Position numbers and translations under genes: made by a program
Part shown: positions 50,667 through 59,356 of the stretch, piece by piece
Layout: each line of letters begins with the position of its first letter
Position numbering within the stretch: position 1 is the first letter of the stretch
The notes under the pieces: generated by a model
What the model saw: the letters and a program-made list of their open reading frames with translations, nothing else
Database searches by the model: none
What the model was told of the DNA's origin: nothing
Source: Fermentibacter danicus
GTDB taxonomy: Bacteria; Fermentibacterota; Fermentibacteria; Fermentibacterales; Fermentibacteraceae
Direction: 5' to 3'
DNA: 64,000 bases
NCBI GenBank assembly: GCA_001618615.1
Contig: LKHB01000181.1
Span: forward strand, 3,086 to 67,085

Positions 50667-51534
50667 CGAAACCTTTCCCCGCCATTCCGGGCGGTCTGGA
50701 TGGATCAGGCGCGAAGTTAAGACACTCATCCTCACCTGTCCAGTACTTCTTGCAGCCGCCTGCGGCGGCGGGGGCGGCGATCCCGATCCGGTGACACCGG
50801 AAAACATAACTGAATCCTCTATCCAGCCGGGCGCTCCGGCCGTGTTCATGGTGAGCGCCGCGCCGCCGGACACGATGCCTCTATTCTGGAGCGTTCCAGG
50901 TCCCGTCGGCGAGGTCAGGCCACGGGTTTCGCCCGGCGACGAGGTCGAGGCCGGCGACACCCTGGCCACCGGCAGGGACTCCATGTCGATGATGGAGCTC
51001 GAACGCTCGCGGATGGCCCTTGCCATTGCACAGGCCCGTTTCGACGTCTCGCCGGGCGACACCTCCCTCGCCGTGATCCTTGCGGAAGAGTCAGCCAGGT
51101 GCGCCGCGCTGGATTCCGCATCGCGCCTGGTCCTCACGGCCCCCGTGGCCGGCCTGGTCGTCTCCGTCCCACGGCCGGTCCCGGGCGGGCCTGTGGTTCT
51201 GATCCTGACCGGGATCGACAGCCTTGTCGCCCTGACGCCGCCGCCGGGCGCCGGAATGCTGAGATGGCCGGAATCGGCCGGTCCGCTCCGGCTCGTGGAA
51301 ATCGGCGACGGTTGCGCCATATATTCCGGCCTGCCGACGGACAGCCTGTTCGCCTTCCCGGGATCGTTCTCCGTCCCCAGGCAGGCGCTGAGGACTTCCG
51401 GGCTCGAGAGCTATCTGGTGCTGGAGGATGGTGACAGCCTCGCAATCGAGGTGCTCTGCACGACGGGTTCGACTCTGACGGTCACCGGGGCTCTCCCGGC
51501 GGATTCGCGAATACGGGTCTGGGCCGGTCCGTGA
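50635..51534 (+). CDS. HlyD/RND-adaptor-like lipoprotein
   Basis: A 299-residue protein with a lipobox AAACG at about residues 40-44 and a barrel-sandwich (biotinyl-lipoyl) motif split by a short helical hairpin: GEVRPRVSPGDEVEAGDTLATG, then MMELERSRMALAIAQARFDV ... AALDSASRLVLTAPVAGLVVSV. It matches periplasmic adaptors of efflux pumps but no pump or outer-membrane channel is near, and the membrane-proximal part is short. The only usable start, ATG 50635, gives a long basic leader of about 30 residues and lies inside the divergent gene; GGGAGGGAGG precedes it. Confidence 0.68.
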   Translation: MTAGGLSKSRIETFPRHSGRSGWIRREVKTLILTCPVLLAAACGGGGGDPDPVTPENITESSIQPGAPAVFMVSAAPPDTMPLFWSVPGPVGEVRPRVSPGDEVEAGDTLATGRDSMSMMELERSRMALAIAQARFDVSPGDTSLAVILAEESARCAALDSASRLVLTAPVAGLVVSVPRPVPGGPVVLILTGIDSLVALTPPPGAGMLRWPESAGPLRLVEIGDGCAIYSGLPTDSLFAFPGSFSVPRQALRTSGLESYLVLEDGDSLAIEVLCTTGSTLTVTGALPADSRIRVWAGP

Positions 51535-51569
51535 CCGGTGCAGGCTGCTGACTGAGGGGGAGGTGTTTC

Positions 51570-52823
51570 ATGCGTTCTGACCGCGGCGGATTCTCCCTGG
51601 AGGCGGGTTTCGACTTCCCCGGGATTTCCCGGCAGGCGCTGGAAGCGTTCGGCGAATGGAGGAGGGCCGGCAGGCTGGGCTTCATGCAACTGCCCTTCGA
51701 AAGGGAATATGAGGCCATGTGTCTCGAAACGGCGAAGTCCTTCGACGGGCTGGTCGACGACGTGGTGCTGGATGGAATAGGCGGCTCGGCCCTCGGCGCC
51801 AGATGTCTGCTGTCCGCCCTCGCCGCCGGGCCGGACGCCCGCCCGGGGATCCATGTGATCGATTCGCCCGACCCTTTCACTGTCTCCCGCATCAAGGAGT
51901 CCTGCGATCCCGCGAGGACGCTCCTGCTCGTGATCACGAAGTCGGGTTCCACCGCCGAGACCATGTCGCTGTTCCTGTCCTTCCACGACTGGCTGCCGGA
52001 GGATCTCCGTGATTCGAGGATCGTCACCGTCACCGATCCCGCCAGGGGAGACCTCAGGCGGCTCTCGACGGACAGAGGCTGGCCTTCGCTTCCGGTACCC
52101 CCTTCGGTCGGAGGCAGATACAGCGTCCTGTCCCCGGTCGGGCTTCTTCCCGCGGCTCTGGCCGGCATCGATACCTCCGCTCTGCTGGACGGAGCCGCCT
52201 CCAGCGTGGAGGACTTCGACTCGGACGCTCCAGGAAGCCTTGCCGGAAGGCTTGCGGCGTGCTGGCTGTCGCACTTCGTCACCCATCCGGTGCACGTCTT
52301 CTTCGTTTACTGCGACAGGCTTTACGACACCGCGCTATGGTTCTCCCAGCTCTGGGCGGAGAGCCTCGGGAAAACCTCTCCCGACGGATCGGGAGGCATC
52401 GGGCAGACTCCGCTGGCCTGCCGGGGGCCGGCCGATCAGCATTCGCTCGTCCAGCTCTTCATGGAGGGCCCGTCCGACAAGTTCTTCACCTTCCTCGAGG
52501 TGGGCGGGCCATCGGAGCCACTTCCCGGCGGCTTCCAGGGATATCCATCGATAGAGTGGCTGGAGGGGAGGACCCTGAGCGAGCTCCGGTCGGCTGAGGC
52601 TTTCGCGACCGCATCCGCCCTGGAGGAGAAGGGCCTGCCGGTTTGCAGACTCTCGATCGACCGTTCCCCGGACGCCTTCGACATGGGCAGGCTGCTCTGC
52701 ACGATCGAGATCGCCACGGTTCTCACGGGACTCTCACTGGGCATCGATCCACTGGACCAGCCCGGGGTTGAGCGTGGCAAATATTTGACGTTCAAGCAAA
52801 TGGGCAGGCCGGGCTGGAATTGA
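51570..52823 (+). CDS. pgi: Glucose-6-phosphate isomerase
   Basis: A 417-residue Pgi, interconverting glucose-6-phosphate and fructose-6-phosphate in glycolysis. The SIS-fold blocks are VVLDGIGGSALGARCLLSAL, LLLVITKSGSTAETMSLFLSF and GGRYSVLSPVGLLPAAL; the catalytic His lies in ADQHSLVQLFMEGPSDKFFTFLEV. It is of the short bacterial type rather than the 550-residue form. A GAGGGGGAGG site precedes the ATG at 51570. It overlaps the next gene by 4 nt. Confidence 0.95.
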   Translation: MRSDRGGFSLEAGFDFPGISRQALEAFGEWRRAGRLGFMQLPFEREYEAMCLETAKSFDGLVDDVVLDGIGGSALGARCLLSALAAGPDARPGIHVIDSPDPFTVSRIKESCDPARTLLLVITKSGSTAETMSLFLSFHDWLPEDLRDSRIVTVTDPARGDLRRLSTDRGWPSLPVPPSVGGRYSVLSPVGLLPAALAGIDTSALLDGAASSVEDFDSDAPGSLAGRLAACWLSHFVTHPVHVFFVYCDRLYDTALWFSQLWAESLGKTSPDGSGGIGQTPLACRGPADQHSLVQLFMEGPSDKFFTFLEVGGPSEPLPGGFQGYPSIEWLEGRTLSELRSAEAFATASALEEKGLPVCRLSIDRSPDAFDMGRLLCTIEIATVLTGLSLGIDPLDQPGVERGKYLTFKQMGRPGWN

Positions 52824-54085
52824 CCACGATCCCGCTCCTCCTGGCGGCGCTGGCCTCCTTCGAGCCTTCCCCGATCGACCTGCTCGAGACGGAACTCCTC
52901 CTGGAATGGTCCGAACTCCCGTTCATGGCTGCGGACGATTCGAGGATTCTCATCGACGGCCACCCTCGAATGCTGCTCCCGGGCGGTGTCCCTCTCCCCG
53001 CCTGGGGCTCCTTCGAATCGGTTTCCGTCAGGAGTCCTCTGGAAGCCGGCGTATGGGGGGGCGGAGGATGGACGATGGAGTTCGCCGTGCCGGAGATTCC
53101 CGACAGCAGCTACAGGAGCATGGCCGGCCTGATGGAGAGCACAGTCGGAAGGAACAGGTATGCCGGACTCCTCCAGAGGCCTCTCCCGATGGGGCTGGGG
53201 TTCGGAGCAGCCCTCGGGCGGGAGGACACGCTCTCTACACAGCTCCTGAGCCTCGTCCGTAAGCCGTTTTCACTCGACGGATTCCTGTGGCAGGGCTCGG
53301 GCATCCCCGACGGATACGCCGCCCGTGCCTCGTTCGCCCCCGGCAGGCCCGATCTCGAAGTATCCTGCGGCATCGTTTCGCCTTCCGGGGGCGTCACTTA
53401 CGCCGAACCATCGCTCTCCGCCGCCTTCGGCAGCGGCAGTCTCCGCATGGAGGCCGCAGCCGGAGCTTCCGCATGGGATTCGATAGCTCATGTCGAGGCT
53501 CATCTGAAGGCCTCGGCCGGATTCGGGGGGACGATCCTGGTGGCGAGAGGGGATCTGTCCGGCGATCCCGATGACGCGGAAGCCGTTGGCATGGCGGGAG
53601 TCCTGCAGACGATACCCTCGGGACCGGTTCTGGGCGTGGCCCTCACCGGCGCGGGGGAATCCGGGGGCGGATTGCTCGCCACGGCCTCATGGGGTCCGGT
53701 CGGAGCAGAAGCGTACTACCGGGACGGCGCCTTCACCTCGGGAATCCACCTGAGATGGCCCTCCTGGCTATCGGCCTCGGCCTTCCGGTCGGACAGCCTG
53801 CTGCGTGCCGCGATGACGGTATTCCCCGGGTTCGCCTACGGCAGGAACGGCAGGATCAACATCGGTGGAAGAATGACGGCCACGCGCACCGGAGAGGACG
53901 ATCCGACGGAGGAGATCCGCGCCGACTTCTGCACCGCGTTTTCGCTCGGAGGGTTCTCGCTCGTTGGAGCAGTGGAGGACATATTCGACGACGGAGACCG
54001 GAGGATTGCCTATGGCATCGTCTGGAGGTTCTCCGATCCGCCTGCATGGCGGCCCGCCGATCCCGGGGAGGAGCGAGGAAGATGA
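52820..54085 (+). CDS. Predicted outer-membrane beta-barrel protein, unknown family
   Basis: A 421-residue protein with an N-terminal hydrophobic segment (TTIPLLLAALASF) that may be a signal peptide. The rest shows many short alternating strands rich in Gly, Ala and aromatic residues (SLRMEAAAGASAWDSIAHVEAHLKASAGFGG, GGLLATASWGPVGAEAYYRDG, FSLGGFSLVGAVEDIFDDGDRRIAYGIVWRF). This pattern fits an outer-membrane barrel of about 14-18 strands. I do not recognise the family. TTG start overlapping the pgi stop; ATGA overlap with purN. Confidence 0.72.
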   Translation: MTTIPLLLAALASFEPSPIDLLETELLLEWSELPFMAADDSRILIDGHPRMLLPGGVPLPAWGSFESVSVRSPLEAGVWGGGGWTMEFAVPEIPDSSYRSMAGLMESTVGRNRYAGLLQRPLPMGLGFGAALGREDTLSTQLLSLVRKPFSLDGFLWQGSGIPDGYAARASFAPGRPDLEVSCGIVSPSGGVTYAEPSLSAAFGSGSLRMEAAAGASAWDSIAHVEAHLKASAGFGGTILVARGDLSGDPDDAEAVGMAGVLQTIPSGPVLGVALTGAGESGGGLLATASWGPVGAEAYYRDGAFTSGIHLRWPSWLSASAFRSDSLLRAAMTVFPGFAYGRNGRINIGGRMTATRTGEDDPTEEIRADFCTAFSLGGFSLVGAVEDIFDDGDRRIAYGIVWRFSDPPAWRPADPGEERGR

Positions 54086-54723
54086 GCGGCAGAAGGATAG
54101 CGGTGCTGGCCTCCGGAAGGGGCAGCAACTTCGAGGCTCTCTGCACCGCCGACCTGGGAGACGCATCGGTGGTGCTGCTCGCCACAGACAACCCGAAGGC
54201 GGAGGCATTGATAAAGGCGAAGCGTCTCGGGATAGAGAAGGCGGTTTTCGATCCGGGGGCCGCACGCGGTGCATCCCCGGCCGGAATGGAGGCTTCCATC
54301 GCGGCTCTTCTCGAGGACAGGGGGATCGATCTGGTCTGTCTGGCCGGCTTCATGAGGATATTGAAGGGGCCTCTCCTGGACAGGTTCGAGGGCAGGATAC
54401 TGAACATCCATCCATCCCTGCTGCCCTCGTTCCCCGGGCTGGATGCACAGGCCAGGGCTCTCGAGTACGGCGTGAGGATCACCGGCTGCACCGTTCATTA
54501 CGTGGACGCCGGTACGGATACCGGCCCGGTCGTGCTCCAGGCGGCCGTCCCGGTACTCGGGACCGATACGGTGGAGTCGCTCTCCCGCCGCATACTCAGG
54601 GAGGAACACCGGATATACCCGCTTGCAGTCCGGCTCCACTGCGAGGGGAGCATCCGCCTCGACGGGAGGACCGTCCATTTCCACGGGACGGACGGTATTC
54701 CAGGCCCGCTCGCTTCGTTATGA
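54082..54723 (+). CDS. purN: Phosphoribosylglycinamide formyltransferase
   Basis: A 213-residue GAR transformylase, using 10-formyl-tetrahydrofolate in the third step of purine synthesis. IAVLASGRGSNFEALC is the phosphate-binding loop; LVCLAGFMRIL and ILNIHPSLLPSFPGLDAQARAL carry the catalytic Asn and His; TGCTVHYVDAGTDTGPVVLQAAVPV supplies the Asp. The ATG at 54082 follows GAGGAAG and overlaps the previous stop. No other purine gene is in the window. Confidence 0.95.
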   Translation: MSGRRIAVLASGRGSNFEALCTADLGDASVVLLATDNPKAEALIKAKRLGIEKAVFDPGAARGASPAGMEASIAALLEDRGIDLVCLAGFMRILKGPLLDRFEGRILNIHPSLLPSFPGLDAQARALEYGVRITGCTVHYVDAGTDTGPVVLQAAVPVLGTDTVESLSRRILREEHRIYPLAVRLHCEGSIRLDGRTVHFHGTDGIPGPLASL

Positions 54724-54759
54724 TACTCTGTTGCGAAAACATGGTCCGGAGGTAGCCCG

Positions 54760-55689
54760 ATGCTCGTCTGGAGCCTTGCATGGCTCATGGTTTTCTCGAC
54801 GTCGTCCGATCCCGATCCGGGACCGGCCGGGATTCCGCTTTCAGTCGGAGACGCGCGGCTGCACCCCTCGAGGATGTCCCTCTCCTGCTACCCTGGCGAA
54901 ACCCTCTCCCTGTCCACCCCGGACAGTTGCTCCTGGGCGTTTTCCGGAGGCGAGCCCGCTTCCTGTTCCGGTACCTCCGCCTCCTGGACGGCTCCCAGGA
55001 GACACGGCGTGGTCAGGCTCTCCCTGTCTTCGCGGGATGCGGTTCAGGAATACGCCCTGATCATCCTTGTCGATGCGTCCAGATGGAGGACCACGACCCT
55101 GAACTCATATCCGATCGGCCTCTATGGCGACGGAAACTCGAGGCGCGACAATCCGGCCGCCTTCATCGAGATGCGTCAGGCCGACGCCGGCGTCAGGCTC
55201 TCAAGCCATTTCACCCTGGGCGAGTTCCTCGGCCACACGGAAGGCTGTTATCCGCAATACCTCGCACTGGATCTGAGGCTGGTCGACAAGCTCGAAACAC
55301 TGCTCTCCTCTCTCGGGGAGTCGTACCCCGAACCGCTCGACATCCACGTGTTCAGCGGATTCAGGTCTCCGGAATACAACAGCTCCATCGGCAACGAGAC
55401 GGACTTCAGCGCCCATCTCTACGGCACCGCAGCGGACATCTGGGTAGAGAGCTTTCCGCCCAACAACCTGATGGACGACGTGGACAGGAACAAGAGGATC
55501 GACATAGGCGACGGGAGCTTCATAGTCGATCTGACCAGGCGGATCGAGGCCTCCGGTTCCGTTCCCGTCGGCGGGGCGTCGGCCTACAGATGGACTCCGC
55601 AACACGGTCCGTTCGTACACATCGACGTCCGGGGAAGGCCCGCGAGCTGGCAGACCCAGCTCAACCTCGTCCCGGATCCGGTCATCTAG
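54760..55689 (+). CDS. M15-type peptidase (peptidoglycan endopeptidase)
   Basis: A 309-residue exported protein: signal sequence, a beta-rich N-terminal domain with an Ig-like feel (residues about 25-110), and a C-terminal zinc peptidase of the M15/DUF882 type. SSHFTLGEFL, HVFSGFRSPEYNSSIGN, the zinc ligands in SAHLYGTAADIWV (HxxGxAxD) and GPFVHIDVRGRP (HxDxR) are all present. It should cleave peptidoglycan stem peptides. The ATG has GGAGG seven bases upstream. An L,D-transpeptidase gene follows 11 nt later. Confidence 0.85.
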   Translation: MLVWSLAWLMVFSTSSDPDPGPAGIPLSVGDARLHPSRMSLSCYPGETLSLSTPDSCSWAFSGGEPASCSGTSASWTAPRRHGVVRLSLSSRDAVQEYALIILVDASRWRTTTLNSYPIGLYGDGNSRRDNPAAFIEMRQADAGVRLSSHFTLGEFLGHTEGCYPQYLALDLRLVDKLETLLSSLGESYPEPLDIHVFSGFRSPEYNSSIGNETDFSAHLYGTAADIWVESFPPNNLMDDVDRNKRIDIGDGSFIVDLTRRIEASGSVPVGGASAYRWTPQHGPFVHIDVRGRPASWQTQLNLVPDPVI

Positions 55690-55700
55690 GAAGGAACCCC

Positions 55701-56480
55701 TTGAAAACACTCAGCGGATCCGCGGCCGTCCTCGGCTGTTGTCTGGCGGCGAGCCTCGCCGCATTGCTCGTGATGGCCATGATGCTGAGGGCGGAGCGCT
55801 CCGGGGCGTCGAAGGTTCTGGACGATGCCAGAGCCTCGATAGCTCTCATGGACACCATCCTCTCCGCAGATTCCACGCTCGGCGCCTGCAGGGACTCCAT
55901 GGAGTACTACCGGGGCCGCACCGTCTCACTGGAGGCACGGATCGCCGCGGACAGCATTGCATCGGTCTTCCCCGGCTACTACCTGATCATCGATACCGGC
56001 CAGAACAGGTTCCATCTCCGCATGGGCGATCTCCTGGTGAGGTCCGGATACTGCGGCACCGGGAAGGGCTGGACCTCCAACGTAACGGGCGAGACCTGGG
56101 ATTTCAGCACTCCGAGAGGTCTGAGGCACGTACTAGGCAACGGGACTAATCCATACTGGTTCAGGCCGGACTGGTTCTGGCTGGAGCAGAATGCCGCTCC
56201 TCCGGATCCCGACCAGGTGGTCACGATCCCGCAGGATCTCTCCTACGAAGAACAGATCGCCTACTACAACGACTCCCTGACGGCCGGGGAGAGGTTCTAT
56301 GTCCGGCAGGTGCCCGGGGCGCTTGGCTCCTACAAGGTCGACCTGGGCGGAGGCGTGCTGCTGCACTACGGCACGGGGAGGGGCGGCAACGTCAGCCATG
56401 GATGCATCAGGCTCAGCAGCGCCGATCTCGAGGCAATCTACAGGACTCTTCCCATCGGCGCGCCGGTTCTGATCTACTGA
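55701..56480 (+). CDS. L,D-transpeptidase (YkuD)
   Basis: A 259-residue membrane-anchored L,D-transpeptidase. One N-terminal helix (VLGCCLAASLAALLVMAMML) and a helical stalk lead to the YkuD domain: YYLIIDTGQNRFHLRMGD, FSTPRGLRHVLG and, at the end, LLHYGTGRGGNVSHGCIRLSSADLEAIY with the catalytic Cys in SHGCIR. It forms 3-3 cross-links or ties proteins to peptidoglycan. TTG start after AAGGA. It may work with the M15 peptidase before it. Confidence 0.92.
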   Translation: MKTLSGSAAVLGCCLAASLAALLVMAMMLRAERSGASKVLDDARASIALMDTILSADSTLGACRDSMEYYRGRTVSLEARIAADSIASVFPGYYLIIDTGQNRFHLRMGDLLVRSGYCGTGKGWTSNVTGETWDFSTPRGLRHVLGNGTNPYWFRPDWFWLEQNAAPPDPDQVVTIPQDLSYEEQIAYYNDSLTAGERFYVRQVPGALGSYKVDLGGGVLLHYGTGRGGNVSHGCIRLSSADLEAIYRTLPIGAPVLIY

Positions 56481-56493
56481 TGCGGAGGTTCAC

Positions 56494-57762
56494 ATGACCA
56501 GATCCGCGGCCGCGCCCGGCAGAATCCCGGGCTCCAGGTTCGCCCCGCTCATAGGCGCCCTTGCCGCGCTGGTCGTGACGGCCGTCGTCATCGTCGCGAT
56601 AAGGGCCGGTGGAGGCGGGGGGCCGGCGGACGGCGACGAGAACGCCGAGATGGGGGCGGTCACAGTCGAGGCCATCCCCGACTCCGTCAGGGACGAGATC
56701 CCGAATACATGGTCCCAGCCCAGGAACGACCCGTCCGGAACCGGAGTCTGGGGGCCGGATGTCGGTTCGCCCATGGACACCCTGTGGAGAATCCATACCG
56801 GCATGGAGTTCTTCGCAGCCCCCGCCCTCTGCGGCGGGACCCTCTATTTCGGAGGGAACGACGGCGTCTTCATGGCCGTCTCGGCCGCCGACGGCTCGCG
56901 GCTATGGGCGTTCGGAACGTCCTGCGGCCTGAACGGAGAGGCTGCAGTAAGCGACAGTGCAGTGTTCTTCTGCGGCCAGGACGGATATGTCTACTCGCTG
57001 GACCGCGCATCGGGCTCGCTCCGCTGGAAGGCGGGACTGGGATACCACATCTTCGCATCGGTGGGGCTCCTCTGCGATACCATCCTCGTCACCGGCAACT
57101 CCGAGGGCTCGATTGCGGCGCTGTCGGCTGCGAGCGGCGATCTGCTCTGGTCCGCATCGCCGGGCGGCGTGATACTCGGTCCTGCTCTTGCAGACACGAT
57201 TGCTGTATTCACCTCGGAGGACGGGATCGCGTGCGCCTACGGCGCCGGCGGGAACGAGCTCTGGAGGAGGGATTTCTCCGCGCAGGCCTCCGCTCCTTCG
57301 ATAGGAGGCTCTTCAGTCTATATCGGCTTCTCGGACGGAGTCGTGAGAAGGATCGACCTCGCTTCGGGAACGGTCGTGTGGGAAACCGACCTGGTGCACC
57401 AACCCGTCCGCACCGTCATTTCCAGACCCGTCCTCTCAGGGGGCAGAGTCTTCGCAGGCACGTGCGACAGCCGGGTGGTCTGCCTGTCCGAAGAGGACGG
57501 CTCCCTGCAGTGGGACACTCCCCTGGAGAACTGGGTCCAGCTTCCTCCCGCGGTCGGGGCGGCCTCGCTCTATGTCTGCTCCGACGACCAGCGTTTTCAT
57601 GTGCTCGACGTCGAGACGGGCGAGATCCGGTTCAGCATCGAGATGGGCGGCTATTCGGGAACGGCGCCCATACTCGCCAACGGTACGGTCTATTTCGGAA
57701 CCGCTTCGGGCGACTTCTTCGCCTTCCGCGGAACCCTGGCCGACGACGGGGAAGAGCCCTGA
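56494..57762 (+). CDS. PQQ-like beta-propeller membrane protein
   Basis: A 422-residue protein with one membrane anchor (PLIGALAALVVTAVVIVAI) and a beta-propeller of about seven PQQ-type repeats, each like VFMAVSAADGSRLWAF, YVYSLDRASGSLRWKAG or IAALSAASGDLLWSA. Related propellers include BamB, but in Fermentibacteria-like genomes many exist without known roles. It is probably a scaffold for envelope complexes. The ATG is preceded by GGAGG, and its stop overlaps the era start by one base. Confidence 0.88.
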   Translation: MTRSAAAPGRIPGSRFAPLIGALAALVVTAVVIVAIRAGGGGGPADGDENAEMGAVTVEAIPDSVRDEIPNTWSQPRNDPSGTGVWGPDVGSPMDTLWRIHTGMEFFAAPALCGGTLYFGGNDGVFMAVSAADGSRLWAFGTSCGLNGEAAVSDSAVFFCGQDGYVYSLDRASGSLRWKAGLGYHIFASVGLLCDTILVTGNSEGSIAALSAASGDLLWSASPGGVILGPALADTIAVFTSEDGIACAYGAGGNELWRRDFSAQASAPSIGGSSVYIGFSDGVVRRIDLASGTVVWETDLVHQPVRTVISRPVLSGGRVFAGTCDSRVVCLSEEDGSLQWDTPLENWVQLPPAVGAASLYVCSDDQRFHVLDVETGEIRFSIEMGGYSGTAPILANGTVYFGTASGDFFAFRGTLADDGEEP

Positions 57763-58643
57763 TGACCCGGGAGGAGGGGAGGATACACGCCGGATACGCC
57801 GTTATCGCGGGAGCCGCCAACTCCGGCAAGTCCTCTCTCTTCAACTATTTGGTAGGCAAGAACATATCCCCGGTCACTCCGGGCCGGGGCACGACGCGGG
57901 TGCCGCTCTCCGGGATCTGCCACAGGGCGGGGGATGACTGCCAGGTATGCCTGATCGACACGCCGCCTCTCGCATCGGCCGTCAACCTGAACCTGCTGGA
58001 CTGGATGGATGCGGCATGCCTGCTGGTGGATGCGACCCGTCTCGGCGAGGAGCTTTCCTCCCCCGAGGCATCCGAGCTGTTCAGGCGTTTCGAGGGCAGG
58101 CCGGTCGTGCTGGGCCTGACCCATGTGGACAGATTCGATGCCTCCCTCTGGCGTGCGCTTCTCAACCAGGCCGGTCTCATGCGGGAGTTCCCGTACGCCG
58201 TAGCCATGTGTCCGCCGCGGGGGACGGGTGCAGCGGAGATGCTCGACGCCCTGGTCCGGCTGCTCCCCATGAGAAGGAGGCTCTTTCCGGACGGCTGCAT
58301 CACCCTCCATTCCGAGCGCTTCCTCGTGTCGGAACTCATCAGGACGGAACTGTTCCACGTCCTCCCGGAGGAGATAGCCACCTCCACGGCCGTCCAGATC
58401 GAGGAGTACTCCCTCCGGGATTCCAAGACCTACATCAGGGCCAATCTCCTGGTATCCAGGCATTCCTTCAAGGGCATCGTGATAGGGCGCAGAGGGCAGA
58501 CACTCCAGAAGATAACGGACTCCGCCTCCAGGGGAGCCGGCGACCTGCTCGGCAAGGTCGTCCTGCCCGACCTCTGGGTGAAGGTCCGGGAGTCGTGGCC
58601 CGACAACCGTCACGACCTGCTCGAGCTGGGCTATGTCATCTGA
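57762..58643 (+). CDS. era: Era-like GTPase with altered G3 and G4 motifs
   Basis: A 293-residue Era, a GTPase that helps mature the 30S subunit by binding 16S rRNA. The P loop is GAANSGKSSLFN (residues 17-28), the switch region SPVTPGRGTTR, and the KH domain is intact with GIVIGRRGQTLQKI at 238-251. G3 reads DTPP instead of DTPG, and G4 reads THVD (120-123) instead of NKxD, so guanine recognition is not standard. Gene order with scpA, scpB, rluB and cmk fits the housekeeping role. ATG 57762; overlaps scpA by 11 nt. Confidence 0.88.
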   Translation: MTREEGRIHAGYAVIAGAANSGKSSLFNYLVGKNISPVTPGRGTTRVPLSGICHRAGDDCQVCLIDTPPLASAVNLNLLDWMDAACLLVDATRLGEELSSPEASELFRRFEGRPVVLGLTHVDRFDASLWRALLNQAGLMREFPYAVAMCPPRGTGAAEMLDALVRLLPMRRRLFPDGCITLHSERFLVSELIRTELFHVLPEEIATSTAVQIEEYSLRDSKTYIRANLLVSRHSFKGIVIGRRGQTLQKITDSASRGAGDLLGKVVLPDLWVKVRESWPDNRHDLLELGYVI

Positions 58644-59355
58644 CGCCTGCCGGATCAGCCTCGAGCAGTTCGAGGGCCCTCTCGACCTTCTGCTCTATCT
58701 GATCAAGCGCGATGAGCTGGACATAAGAGAGGTGCCCATGGCAAGAGTAGCCTCGCAATACCTCGACTACATCCGGGAGGCCGAGGAACTCGACCTCGAC
58801 ATAGCGAGCGAATACCTGGTCATGGCGGCGACCCTCGCCAGCATCAAGAGCCGCGCCCTCCTCCCGTCCAGATCGGTGGAGGTCGAGGAGGATCCGGGCC
58901 GTGCCCTGATGCGCCAGCTCGTTCTGTACCGCGCCTTCAAGGAGGTCGCGGCGGAGCTCCGGGAGAGCGAGGAGATCTGGCGCAACGCGTTCCCTTCGGC
59001 GGGGGAGAGGGAGAGATGGGTTACGGACGCACCCAGGACGACCTCGCCGGGGGAGGTGACCCTGCTGGATCTGATCGAGGCGATGGACTCCCTCTCGGCC
59101 GTGCCCGAGGAGCCCGTCCAGAAATACAGGAGGCCAGAACTGAAGATCAGCGAGTGTATCGAGATGATATCCACCAGACTGAGGCACGGGCGGGGAACCA
59201 GTTTCAGGGATCTCGTCGGCGCGACCCTCGACAGGCGCATCATCGTGGCCTTCTTCATCACCTTGCTGGAGCTCTCCAGACAGGGGCTGGTCACCTTCAC
59301 CCAGCCTGTCCCGTTCGGTGAACTCGTACTCGTCAGGTCCGAAGGCTGGGTGTGA
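58633..59355 (+). CDS. scpA: Segregation and condensation protein A
   Basis: A 240-residue kleisin of the SMC condensin complex. The N terminus ISLEQFEGPLDLLLYLIKRDELDIREVPMARVASQYLDYI is diagnostic, as is SEYLVMAATLASIKSRALLPSR; the C-terminal winged helix ends the protein (RIIVAFFITLLELSRQGLVTFTQ). It bridges the SMC heads and binds ScpB. It overlaps era and is followed by scpB after 1 nt. The smc gene is not in the window. Confidence 0.96.
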   Translation: MSSDACRISLEQFEGPLDLLLYLIKRDELDIREVPMARVASQYLDYIREAEELDLDIASEYLVMAATLASIKSRALLPSRSVEVEEDPGRALMRQLVLYRAFKEVAAELRESEEIWRNAFPSAGERERWVTDAPRTTSPGEVTLLDLIEAMDSLSAVPEEPVQKYRRPELKISECIEMISTRLRHGRGTSFRDLVGATLDRRIIVAFFITLLELSRQGLVTFTQPVPFGELVLVRSEGWV

Positions 59356-59356
59356 A

